From positions 13,278,031 to 13,342,030 of the forward strand of contig OZ025272.1 of NCBI GenBank assembly GCA_964019165.1: a stretch of DNA of 64,000 bases, read 5' to 3'. The notes under the pieces are model-generated. The model was not told the DNA's origin. It saw only the letters and a program-made list of their open reading frames with translations, and searched no databases. Source of the stretch: Mastigias papua. Its lineage: Eukaryota; Cnidaria; Scyphozoa; Rhizostomeae; Mastigiidae. Positions within the stretch are counted from its first letter, which is position 1. Every line of letters begins with the position of its first letter. A program made the position numbers and the translations under genes. Shown here one piece after another: positions 21,248 to 33,700 of the stretch.

Positions 21248-22950
21248 CATCTATCTCTCTGTCTGCCTCTCTGTCTGTCTGTCTCTCAGTCTGTCTGTGT
21301 AACACTGTAGTGTTACACAAGCTCAAGCATTCTAATGCAAAGTCTGTAAGAGAGCTTTGCTATTGAAATCATAAAATAGTTAGGAAAGTTCCAGTACCTG
21401 GTGAAAGATCTGTCTTGTAAGAAAAACGTGTATTTCAGTTCTTACGAGGTCAACTTTCCATTTGTGTTCCAGAAATGATTTTATCTTAAACTCCTTTGCT
21501 TTGCAGACTGCATTAACAGCCATGTCAATGAGTGCCATTGCAACTAATGGAATAGTACCAGGTAAGTGTTTTCATTGGCTTGCCATGAATAAGCCGGTCT
21601 TTTGATTTCCAAAGCTTATATTTATGATTATCTGTAACTATTATTGTTGTTACGGTATTTCCTGGGAAGGAAGCCAGATTTTGATAGTAAGCCAATTCGA
21701 AAGTGGTTCAACATAATTTAATCCACAACACAAAAATACCCCAAACTCAAAAATAAGCTTAATCAGTTGTCATACACGACCTGTTGGACATCTTAACAGA
21801 AGACACACTGGCATTCTGGTATAAGGCTGGGTGTACCGTTTACATACACCCATGGGTTCATTATCAACAAAAGAAGCTATCTGTTTCCGGAGCAATACCG
21901 ATATAGGTAGATAGGTTAAGGTTGGTCCCCTGTACGAATCCGTACCTTGGGAAGTGCCTCTTAGAGAGGGCGCTTATCCTGAGCCGTCGGCATAGTAAGG
22001 CAGGGGGGCCTTTTTCTTTTCTTGCTGCCTTTAACTTCCCCAGTGTGTCCACGAGGTACTCACTTGCTGCTAGGTGAACAGTGAGCGAACATCTCAACTA
22101 TGATCCAAGTGTTCGGCTCGAACCATCGATGTTCTGCTTAGCAGTCAAAAGCTCTAACTACTTGGCTGCTCTTCCCTATACAGAAATAGACTCTAAAAAT
22201 ATAGATACTAGATAAAGGTGAAGAGCATCTGCCTATGCTTTATGAAATAACGATATCTCTATGGTTAGTGAGATAGCAGTGTTTTTATTCATGGGGCGAT
22301 ATCTTCATGAGATTAATGAAGAATATGAATAGACACGATGAAATCATTTCTTCTTCTGTTGCAGGTGGCGGTGCATATTTCATGATATCGCGAAATCTCG
22401 GTCCTGAATTTGGTGGAGCTGTTGGTATTTTGTTTTACCTGGGAACTACTTTTGCATCATCTATGTACATCCTCGGTGCTGTCGAAATTCTCTTGGTAGG
22501 ACATTTATTTTCTATTAGATCGTGCTGCCTAGGCAGCATTGGAATTGCTGCTCAGAAGAGTTATCAAATCACCTTAATATCTCCTAATCTTTATACTGCC
22601 ACAACAAATTGATCAGTTTTCTGATCAATGAAAATGTCTAAACTACTCCTTTTTGCGCTTGCGATTGCGATTGATTTGTGATCTTCAAGATGAAGCTATG
22701 GTTAGATATTGACAATTTCAATGTTTTTAAGTCTATGTTTCTCATTAACATCATCTCAGTTCTCTCCAACGAAAGTCTGATGCCTTCCTTTTTCCATTAA
22801 AAACAAACTGCTTTCTTACTATCAGTCATAGTGTACTCATTTGCAGAAACCTTGCATCGGAAATTTGAATAGTCTGCAATGGTATTGGAATCGTCGAAAA
22901 CTATCAAGTAGTCTCCCGCTCTTTATGTCGAGTGTGTGTATGTGTGTGTT

Positions 22951-23012
<62 letters not shown>

Positions 23013-26000
23013 CGTTTGTGTTTGTGTGTTTGTGTGTTTGTGTGTTTGCGTGTTTGCGTATGTGTGCTTGTGTATGTGTGTTTGTGTGTTTGTGTGTTTG
23101 CGTATGTGTGCTTGTGTATGTGTGTTTGTGTGTGTCTGCGGGCGTATGTATCTCTGTCTCTGTATATGTGTATCGGTGACTAAAGAGCTTCAAAATATCA
23201 TTTTCAGACTTACATTGCACAAAGTATGTCACTATTTGGTGACGTAGTCGGTGGTGGTACAGTATCTACAACGATGCTCAACAACATGCGTGTCTATGGC
23301 AGTATCCTCTTGTTCACATTATCGGCTGTTGTTTTCATTGGTGTTAAATATGTCAACAAATTTGCTTCTGTTTTCTTGGTGTGCGTCTTGCTATCAATCC
23401 TGGCGATATATATTGGCTTTTTCTCTGCTCATGTTAGATCAGAGACCAGGTCAGTAATCCAGTCAACAATTTCCCTGTTATAAAGATGGAATGATCGATG
23501 TCTTGCCATAGTTTTCTTCAATATCATTGTTTTGTGCTGCAATCGGTCTGCTTCAAATCTTAAATCGAACTGGGTATTTTGACTTTTTTCTTTGGTGGTT
23601 GCAGATTTCTAATTCCACAACTCCCTTCACTTATTTCTGCGAAATGATAAATAGTTGTGAGATCTGATTATAGAGTGTTTCTCAACAAGTAGCCCCTAGT
23701 TTAGGCGTTATGATGATCAACTGAACTAAGTTATTCTTGCATCATAAATTTATTTCCTATGATATTGTCACCACCTCCAAACATATGTTATATAAACTGG
23801 AAAATATAGCAGTTTGCAAATATATGTTTGTATACTTTCATTTTGTTGTCGCGTAGACTTTTACAATAGTAGGTTGCTGATATTTAAAGGAATCACAACC
23901 AACAGTTGTGACTGGAAGCTGCCTCAGCTAGCATTTCTCCAACACCACATCACACGATAAAGACGCATAGCAGTTCTTTTCAGCTTCTGCTAATATGATT
24001 GTTTTGTATTGTTATCAGTCTGCTTCAAATATTCAATCGGTCATAGTGCTGCTGAACGAAATGATTGCTGTTGAATCTGCGGGATGTAATTTAAACCCGG
24101 TTCCCGTTTTACGTGTACTTTTTATGAACTTTTCTCCTGTACCAAATCACACAATAGAAGCTCATAGCATTTCTTTTTCAGAGTGTGCTATGTGGACAAA
24201 GCACTAATTCCAAGAAAGCATTATGATAGCTGTTCAAAAAGTGATGCTAAACTATCAACGTACATTAAGTCGGTTATGTCACCTACATTTTGGAATAGTT
24301 CGAGCGTGTACTCAATCAACGGTATCCCTGGAATAACAAATGGATTGTTTACAGGTATTTTGTGGCAAGCATGTTTCATTATTGACGAAAGGAACATAAT
24401 GCACCTGATTTCTGGAATTCATGAGTGTTTTGTCCACAATTAATTCCGTACTAAACTTCAATCTTCAGTACAGATGCATCAACTCATAGATTTATATTAT
24501 TGAGGGAGGGGGGAGGGGTCAAAATATCTTGCTTAAACGATGGCTACAGTATTCTCCCTACTTTTTGAATGTTTTTGTTCTGGAAATGTTCTTGAAAAAT
24601 GGAATTCTTTCAAGATTGTTCTAGAATTGTTCTAGAATTTTTTGAAATTTTCCACGAAGTTCGTGGTTATATTTATAAACATTTTTACTATTGTTGAGAT
24701 TTTAGAATTTGACATTTGACCTCACTCACACTATTGGCTTGAAATTTTCTAGATTCTTGTGTACTTCAGATTTAAATGTTCCTCAAAGTTATTAAAATGT
24801 TCTGGAAATGTTCTTGAATTCTTTTTGAATATTTTTAAAATTCTGGTGGTTACCTTGTTAGTGGAAGATAGTCCGATTTTACCATACGCTAGAAATTTCA
24901 TGGAGGCTTGTCTTGTCAGACAATTAGTCTGTGATGCTCCACTTCTTAAAATCTTACAAAATATTATACATTGCAATTTAGCAACATGTAATGTAGAAAT
25001 GAATTTCTTCATGTGTGCATGGCATGCCCCACATCGTTCACATCCATTATTTTATTTTACCCAATAAGTTCGTGGTTTCAACACTCCCATATATGTTTGT
25101 CATTTCATCGACAGAAAATACAGAGAGCCGTTATTCCAAGAAAGGTCAGAGCATTCATGGCGAGGGCACGATGCCTTCCCCGATTGTCGCTGATATCTCC
25201 TCAAGTTTTACCCTACTTCTCGCTATATTTTTCCCGTCCGTCACTGGTGCGTGTTGTTTTTTATGCTTTTGCTACAAGTAATTTTAGAGTGTGATAATGA
25301 TACGGCGAGCAATAAGACTTTCGTCTAATTGCAGATTGTGATTTCATTTGATCTTCTTTTCAGCTTTAGAAGCTTGTTTCATAAAGTATAGCCTCTAACC
25401 TCAGGTTTACCTAATCTTGAATAGTGAGTTTGAATCGCTGAATTTGCCATGTTTGCTTATATTTGTTCTTTTGTACTTTTGTCTTGAAATACATCTTGGT
25501 TCAAAATGAATAGTTAATTTCTATAGGCATCATGGCGGGTTCAAATCGTTCTGGAAACCTAAGAGATGCGCAACGATCAATTCCGACTGGAACGCTTGCG
25601 GCAATCCTGACAACGTCTTTAGTTTGTATCCTTTTTGTACTTTGTTTGTGAAAAAGCCATGGGCAGCTAGTGTTTGCAAACATCCAAATTGTTTTTGGGA
25701 CTAATTTTGTTTACTATTCAATTCAATTCATCCAATTCAATAACCTGGTAATAATTCTTCTATAGGAAAGAATAATTGGTCTCCGTTTGTGTTTGAAGGT
25801 GTTTCCTTAACTAGGACTGGTGGAGTAAAAATGACTTTCATCAGCCTTTTGCTTGAATGCATCATTTTTGCGGCTCTGAATCATCTTGGCATTTTGGTAT
25901 AAACTGGAGAGGTTAATTTAACCCTGCTCCTTTAACCTAGCCTGCAACTAAAATCTGATCGAAAGAGTGACACAGTTAGTTACAATAAAGAATTTGGATT

Positions 26001-29000
26001 TGATAGCCTGACGAAAATTCGCATTTAATGGCCTGACAAAAAATCGTATTTGATTGCCGGATATGCCTCTTGCTGCAACCTGCCTGTATACATTCCTGAA
26101 TCTTCACAGATTTTTGATGAAATTTTTATTCGTTTGTGTGAGATTCCTACTTGATCGGCAGATTCTTTGATTGGATGTTTTTATCCTCTGTTGTGATACT
26201 ATAGAAGTGTCATAGCCCAGAAATCACAATGTGGATGAATTTGATGCTTTGCACTTTAGTAGATTTAAAACAAAGGTAAAATGCGGTATTGGCTGTCAGT
26301 TTGCAAGGTTATAATTTTCCTTAACTTGAAAGATCTCACATCAGTCCTTTTGTTCGGTGCAACAGTTGCTGGAGACTTGCTGCGCGATAAGTAATTTCTT
26401 ATTCTTTAGTTAAATCTTTCTTCCATTATCCTCGCCTCTTATCCTACCGCAATATTTTCTCATCTTCAAGCCACTAAGTCACAATTTGTCATGCCTTCTT
26501 GCATGCTATAATTTTGACATTAAAATAGTACTCCAGATGTTAACCTAACTTCTAGTCTATCATACCAATTCACTGTTTTCGTTTTCCCACAACATCGTTC
26601 TTTATCTACGTTTGATTTTTATTTTTGACCCTCGTGTATTTTCTCCAATTTTTTAAGTACATTTAGATGTTGAAGAATGATTTCTCTGTAATTCATATAT
26701 TTCTCGTAGACAAGGTGAAAGTATAGGCGGTTCCCTTGTTGCTGCAAATATAGCTTGGCCAAGCAAATATGTCGTCCTAATCGGCTCTTTCTTGTCAACT
26801 GTTGGTGCTGGTCTGCAATCTCTCACAGGGTATATTCACATTTTATTCCCTAGCGAGTTAGCTGTGCCTCTAGCTCTTTACTGTAATATTATTTGGATAT
26901 CTTTTCCTAGCAATAATCTGGGTAACTTGAATTCATTTCCTATAAATTTCGGGTATTGTATTGAGATTCCCCATTTTTTGCATGTTGTTTTAGAAGTTTA
27001 TGGATAAGAAAGTATTGCAAAGCTGAAGGAAGTATCGGAACTTGGGAACATAGTTCCCAGAAATTCTTATATATTTTGGAATATTTGCAGAAGATTTCAC
27101 AGAAAAATCTTGACTTCCTCAAATAAGCAAGACATTAATGACACATTTCATGATATACTATAATGATATGACAGGTAGTTTATAGATAAGTGCAATACAC
27201 AACAAATAAACACTTGCAAACAGAAGTTTTATATGTTTTAGGTTTTAAAAGGATTTTCTTTGAAATTGCAGCATTTATTTGTTCCATGAGGCACTACTAC
27301 AGCATTTGACCTTGTTATTATTTCGATGCTACTTTTTTTTGCCTTTCTTGACATAACTATGTTTAAGGAATATCCATTTTATATTTTTCTTTCACAGTGC
27401 TCCGCGTCTGTTGCAAGCAATTGCTAAAGACAATATTATTCCATTTCTGAATGTATTTGCATCATCATCAAAGGGCGGAGAGCCACACAGAGCTTTGCTT
27501 TTAACGATGATCATATCTGAAATTGGTATTCTTATTGCCAGTCTAGATGCTGTTGCTCCAATCATCACCATGTATGTACCAGAAATTTACATGCGACGTG
27601 TTTTGCCTATTCAACTTGAACATTCGCCCTGTGTTGTACACGCGTTTTCATAAGAAACCTGGCCCCAAGATCTATTTCTTAAAGTTCCAATTTTTGGACC
27701 TCTTGTAGCCACATTGTAGTATTAAAAGTTCCTTGATAGTCTTAGTTTTAGCTACATATCTACCTCTGTATAGAAGTTATAAATGCAAAATGTTAGGACA
27801 TGATACTGAAGAAAGTGTAAGTTTCAGTGTAAGCCTCTCTGTGAAACACCGCTTCATGGAGTACATACAATTGATGCAAATTTGACTGCCATGAATGGCT
27901 TCCTACTTCTCAGTTACTTGCAATAGTATACTTTATCGGTAAAAAAGTGCCGAATTTTCTCCTGTTTGACGGAACTTTAGCCGACGAAACAATTATCTGA
28001 CGAAAACATTTAACCGACGAAACAATTATCCAACGAAAACATTTAACCGACGAAACAATTATCCAACGAAAACTTTTAACCGACGAACTTTTCGCCATTT
28101 CTAGAAATTCCGGTATTTATATAAAACGAGGAAATAGAAAAGGCTGAAGAAAGCGAAAGCGAGGAAGTTAAGGACGACGAGAAGACAAAAATATTATAAA
28201 TATTGATTTTGACATTGACGTGGACATTACTGTAGGGAAAAAGAAATATGAATAAATGAGAAAACTGCACCTGATTTTCTTTTTTCCTTTTATTTATATT
28301 TTTTAAGAATCTGAAATTTCAAAGGACGAATTTTGTCGACAATAGTGTAGATTTTATAATTTGCCTGCTAGAATGCACATTTGCAGAATATATATAGTGA
28401 AAATTGAAGATTATGAATAAATGAATATATCTCCTCTTGATCTAAGCCCCCTGATTTCTTGCTATGATGACTACTTTTTTTAATCAGGTTCATTCTTTTG
28501 TGCTATGGATTCATCAACTTTGCATGTGCTCTGCAATCGTTATTAAAAGCTCCAAACTGGCGACCGAGATTTAGGTTCTATCATTGGTGAGCATCTTGCT
28601 GATTTATCATAATCTATAGACGATTCAATTGTTGATTTATCATAATCTATAGGCGATTCAATTGTTGATTTATCATAATCTATAGGCGATTCAATTGTTG
28701 ATTTATCATAATCTATAGGCGATTCAATTGTTGATTTATCATAATCTATAGGCGATTCAATTGTTGATTTATCATAATCTATAGGCGATTCAATTGTTGA
28801 TTTATCATAATCTATAGGCGATTCAATTGTTAATTTATCATAATCTATAGGCCTTTTTGCAACTAGGGCACCATTTTTATACTGTTCCTGGTCATAAAGA
28901 TAGCATAAATCAGATCAGTTAGTAAGAAGAACAATCCTTATCGAAAACAGATTACTGCAAAAGACATTTACTTTTAAAAGCAGTAATAAATACAAAGCAC

Positions 29001-30577
29001 AGTATGACATATACAACCAGCTTTCTCTTGACTAATTCATAGGCCAAGTTAACTATTGACCTTCTCTTGATCTCTAGTTTCCAGGATTTTGTAATGTTTT
29101 TCTACTTCAAATTCTCACACACGCGCAGGTCAAAAAAGTTCTCGGCATAAATTTTTCTTTGAAGTAGGGTCGGAAACCAAAATGTGACTAGTCGGGTGAT
29201 CAGAAACGCAGTATCTTATAAAGATGCCTTTACACTGTTTGTGTTTGTGATGGCATTTTGCAAAATTAATATTTTAGCTACTTTTTTTAATCAACCCTGA
29301 CGATTCAATTGTTGGTCACCTGTTCTTCTTAGTAAATCTAGTAAAATTGAAATACCTACTGTTTAACAACAACGTAATATTTGCAATAATTATACGACAT
29401 GGTTAAGTGTTGTCAGCGTTAATTAAAATGAAACGATTTAACAGAACATAATAGTACAACAAAAAGCTTTGCGAAAATGTATTGAAAGGTGTTTCCATGG
29501 ATGTCCTAATTTCAAAATATCTGTTTTACTTGACCTGCAGCTACTATAGCGTTTTTTCAGTGTTATCTTGCTCTTCAATATTTTCAATGTTAGGAGACTC
29601 GATCAGTTCATCAGGAAACCGTTGCTATATTTTCTGATTTATGAATATTATGTTTCCTATACCAAATCACAAACTGGATTTAATATCACAATGATTAGCG
29701 GTGCAATTTTTCCACTACACTTGGAAGCCTATAGAACTGCATTCTTCTTTGTAGGTCAACTTCGGCTCTTGGTGTAGTATTCTGCTTATCTCTGATGTTC
29801 ATATCTAGTTGGTACTATGCTTTAGTAGCCATGGTTATCGCGTTGGTTTTCTATAAATATATCGAATATAGAGGGTAAATACATTATTTGTTATGTTGTT
29901 TTTCCTCTTGCGTACTTTCCTTATTCTTCGAATGCTTGAAACTATTATTATACTTTGACTTGCTGAAGCTGTTATAGATAGGGTGAAAAAGTTTTTTTTA
30001 AACTTATGATATCTGATGCAGTATTTAATATACAAACACAGATTTCATTACTATTAGGTAACTCACTACTATTATTGTATTTGGCAAACTTGGTACATGC
30101 ACTGAAAGCAATAATAATAATGACAATAATAGAATTGATACTAAAAACATGATTTATTAAAGGAGTATATCTTCAATCATAATTTTAATTGTTATCTTCA
30201 TCATTACCATCATCACCATCATCATCTGTTCTCCCTTTACGTCTCTTGCGTGGCCTGGGCTGACCCTGGGGTCAGTGTTCGCCTTCAAATTGCTTAGAAG
30301 AGGTAATTGGGTCGGCTACACTCAACCGACTCTGTTGTCCCAACAGTTATTTATCAAAGATGCAGGTTGAAGCTGCTTTAGCCTGAAATGTACTGAAGGG
30401 ACCTGGTTGGGCAGTTTGCCACAGGTCGTCAACATGTGGTCTAATTCTGAATCTCTGCGAAGTAAATCACTATCAACTTAAGGACAGTGTCTCTTTGCGG
30501 CAGTGTGCTCGCTTGCCATCACGTGATTTCCAACCACGGGCTAGTACCACCACCACCATCATCATCACCATCGTCAT

Positions 30578-30619
<42 letters not shown>

Positions 30620-30748
30620 TGTCATCATCGTCACCATCATCATCAGCATCATCATCAGCATCATCATCATCAGCATCATTATCAGCATCATCATCATCAC
30701 CATCATCATCAGCATCATCAGCAGCAGTATCATCATCATCATCACCAT

Positions 30749-30780
<32 letters not shown>

Positions 30781-33700
30781 GCATCTGCATCAGCATCAGC
30801 ATCAGCATCAGCATCATCAACCAAATCATTATCACTATCGTTCATGGATATTATTAAGATCTTAATGATGGAGGTTCTTCGCAATGTCTGTCTTTACACT
30901 TATGGCACATTTAGTGCAGAAGTAAATAACTTGTACCATTGATTGTCCTTAGGAGTCTGAGGAATTGTCGAAATATTTTAAAAATATATTTTAGAAATTT
31001 TTGGTACTTCGAAATTTGGAAAAAAGGTACACATATACCTACATAATATTTTTTACCTTCAATTAACAGAGCTGAAAAGGAATGGGGTGATGGAATCCGA
31101 GGACTGTCTTTGAGTGCAGCAATATACAGCCTGATAAAATTGGAGGATTCGGCATTGCATATTAAAAACTGGAGGTATTCGTTTTTTGAATCGAAAGTTT
31201 GCTAATTCAAAACCTATTGAAGTGTCACCCATGCAGGTATAATGTGAAATTACTGTAATAGGTGACTCGTTTGTTTGTTCAAAATTGAGCTGCGTGGGTA
31301 TTTGGCATCAAATCGATAAAACCTTTGATTCTCTTTAAAGATTCACAGAATTAATGTCTAACTTTCTTTCTAGAATAAGACATCGATGCTTAGTAATAAG
31401 GCAAGAGTTGTCGAATATTATCCATCATTCCTTTTTCGTTGACTTATCTCACAGACCTCAAGTCCTCTTCCTCTGTACAACAATGCAAAATGCAGAGGTC
31501 GATGCAAAGTCGTCCAAAGTGATGTCTTTTATCAGCCAGCTAAAAGCAGGTGAGTTTGTTTCGATAGTTTCAATTATTATTCCTATATGGTTGTCTTCTA
31601 TGTAAAAAGTCTGTCTGTTTTTGGTCCAAAGTGTATAGCATGGTTTATGTTTATTTTGTAAAATAAATGATCTATGCAGGAACCGAAACCAACACTGAAA
31701 AGCTGGGGCAAAGCCAAGCAAAGATCTTAAACTCAGTAGCTTTTAACGTCCCCCTTCTATTAGGTCCCCAAAAATATGAAAGTTTCAAAAGATAACCTCT
31801 AAAACAGTTGATGCTATTTGTTGTCTTGTTTCAAATTTCTACTTGTTGCGATGTTTTTAGTCAGAAACACGTTTTCATTTTTCAAAGTTCTTGCATGGGG
31901 ACAAAGAGGGGCAAAATCTTTTAGTTTGAGTGGATAATGTTCCACGCACGTGCATCCCTCTTATCTTCGTGCATAGTTCTATGCAGTAACTGCAATGCCT
32001 TGTTCGGTTTACATTCTGATTTTTTAGAGACTGCTATTACTTTTGAAGTTCTATGATCGAATGTTCTTATCAAAATGCAGGGCAAGGACAGCAAAGAAAA
32101 TGACCATGCTCGAAATACTAGACTCTTTGACAAATCCATTTGTACAGGATGACAACCCTAGTTGACAGACCTAATCCAATCAATTATTTCTATACGTTTT
32201 TCTTCGTTTGTCACTTGCATCGATCAAGATTGTACTGCTGCAGACATGGCCAGTTTCTTTTTCACCCTTTTTATGCATTCCATAGTCAAGCTACGAGCCT
32301 TTTTCGTAGCCTGTGCAACCCGTGCAATACGGGGACTCCGAATGATATAGATTGCTAATTTGACTGTAATGGCATGTTCTTTCGACACAGGTAGAGGACT
32401 GACAATTATTGGCTCCGTAATTCCTGGTGATTACGTATCAAACATTGTGGACATTGATGAAGCCGAAGAGGTTTATTATTAATAATTAATTCCATTTTTT
32501 ATCTTTTACTGTAAATTATTTACCACTCGATAACCAACTGGCTTGAAAATAACTTTGATAAAATTCACTGCAGCTGGAGTTGACCAGACGGGTATTAGCA
32601 TAACAATAGGAAATGTAAATTCCAAAATCATTTTTAGTGTATTTCATTAGAAATGTATTGATATTGATTGGTAAATACTTTAATCTGTTTAGTCCACATT
32701 GACATCGCGAATAAATCCAAGTGCAGTGACATTATTTAATTGCAGTATATTGTGCGTGGTTTTTTTAAATTTGTGGAAGCATAATAAGGTTGGATCTACT
32801 TTGTTTTATCTGAATTGAGAAGGAGGCTGGACGGTTTGGGTACATGATATAAATAGCTATCCGCTCAAATAAGCTGCTTCCGACAGAATACACGCTTTTT
32901 TGTATAAGAAACACATCTGCTTTCAGACTCAATGCTTCTTGATATTTTGTCAAATTCAGCCTTAAATAATATTTGAAATTATTGAAGAAGAATCGGGAAT
33001 TCAATGTTTCAATTGACTTTATGAACTTATTTGTTATTGTTGCAGAGTGTGCTATGTGAATTGTCTTGAATTATGAGTCTATTTCTAACTTATTTAAATG
33101 TTCTCTTGTAGAAAATAGTTTTCCCAAGTTTACTTTTGAAGTTCAGCCTGCCTGTGTTTTTAGAACGCTTATTAATTATTGCCTGATTTGAGTCTCATAT
33201 TTCTTGTATACTTGGTTCTTATAAAGAGCGTGCAACATCTGAATAAGTAGAAGCGATGCAGAGAATTATAGACAGCTATCGATTGCATTTTTGTCAGCAA
33301 TTACCAACAAATAACAATGTAAGATAAAGCCAGCCTCTCCCGGCAAAGCACGTCCCTATCATGAAAGTACCAATGTTGTTAAACGGTTAGCTGTCTGCTC
33401 TAGTCGAATCTTTGAGTCTAAGAGACACCGTCGTTTTTCAGAATTTGAAGGAGGTTATGAGTGCTGAAAAAGTTCGTGGATTCTGCAAAGTGATTGCAGC
33501 CAAGGATTTAGCCGAGGGCTACTCATTCCTGTGAGTTCGATTTCAAATCTCAGAATACTGTGAATTTGTTTTATTTCTTTTTCTAGTACATTCACTGCAG
33601 GCTTACTTAACGCCCTCTCCATCGTGTGCATCTGTTGGTGTTGGGTTGATGTTTCTTGAGATGCTATCTTGTCGATAATTCATTTGCTTTTTTAACCTAT

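Larger units (their letters stand above)
18126..21420. other. CpG-poor block in the KCC 5' half
   Basis: By eye only about four CG dinucleotides occur in 3.3 kb, covering KCC exons 3 and 4 and the long intron between them. CG is common immediately before (17920-18125) and after (21420 on). Apart from a MITE (19836-20022) and the start of repeat E, nothing else was recognised in this intron. Confidence 0.7.

Noticed and set aside
22837..23247. Cys/Val- and Thr/His-rich frames
   Set aside because: (GT)n microsatellite in KCC intron 6.
30473..30942. Long open frames on both strands (Ser/Ala, Ile/Ser, Asp/Ala-rich)
   Set aside because: All are readings of one CAG/TCA triplet tract inside a KCC intron.
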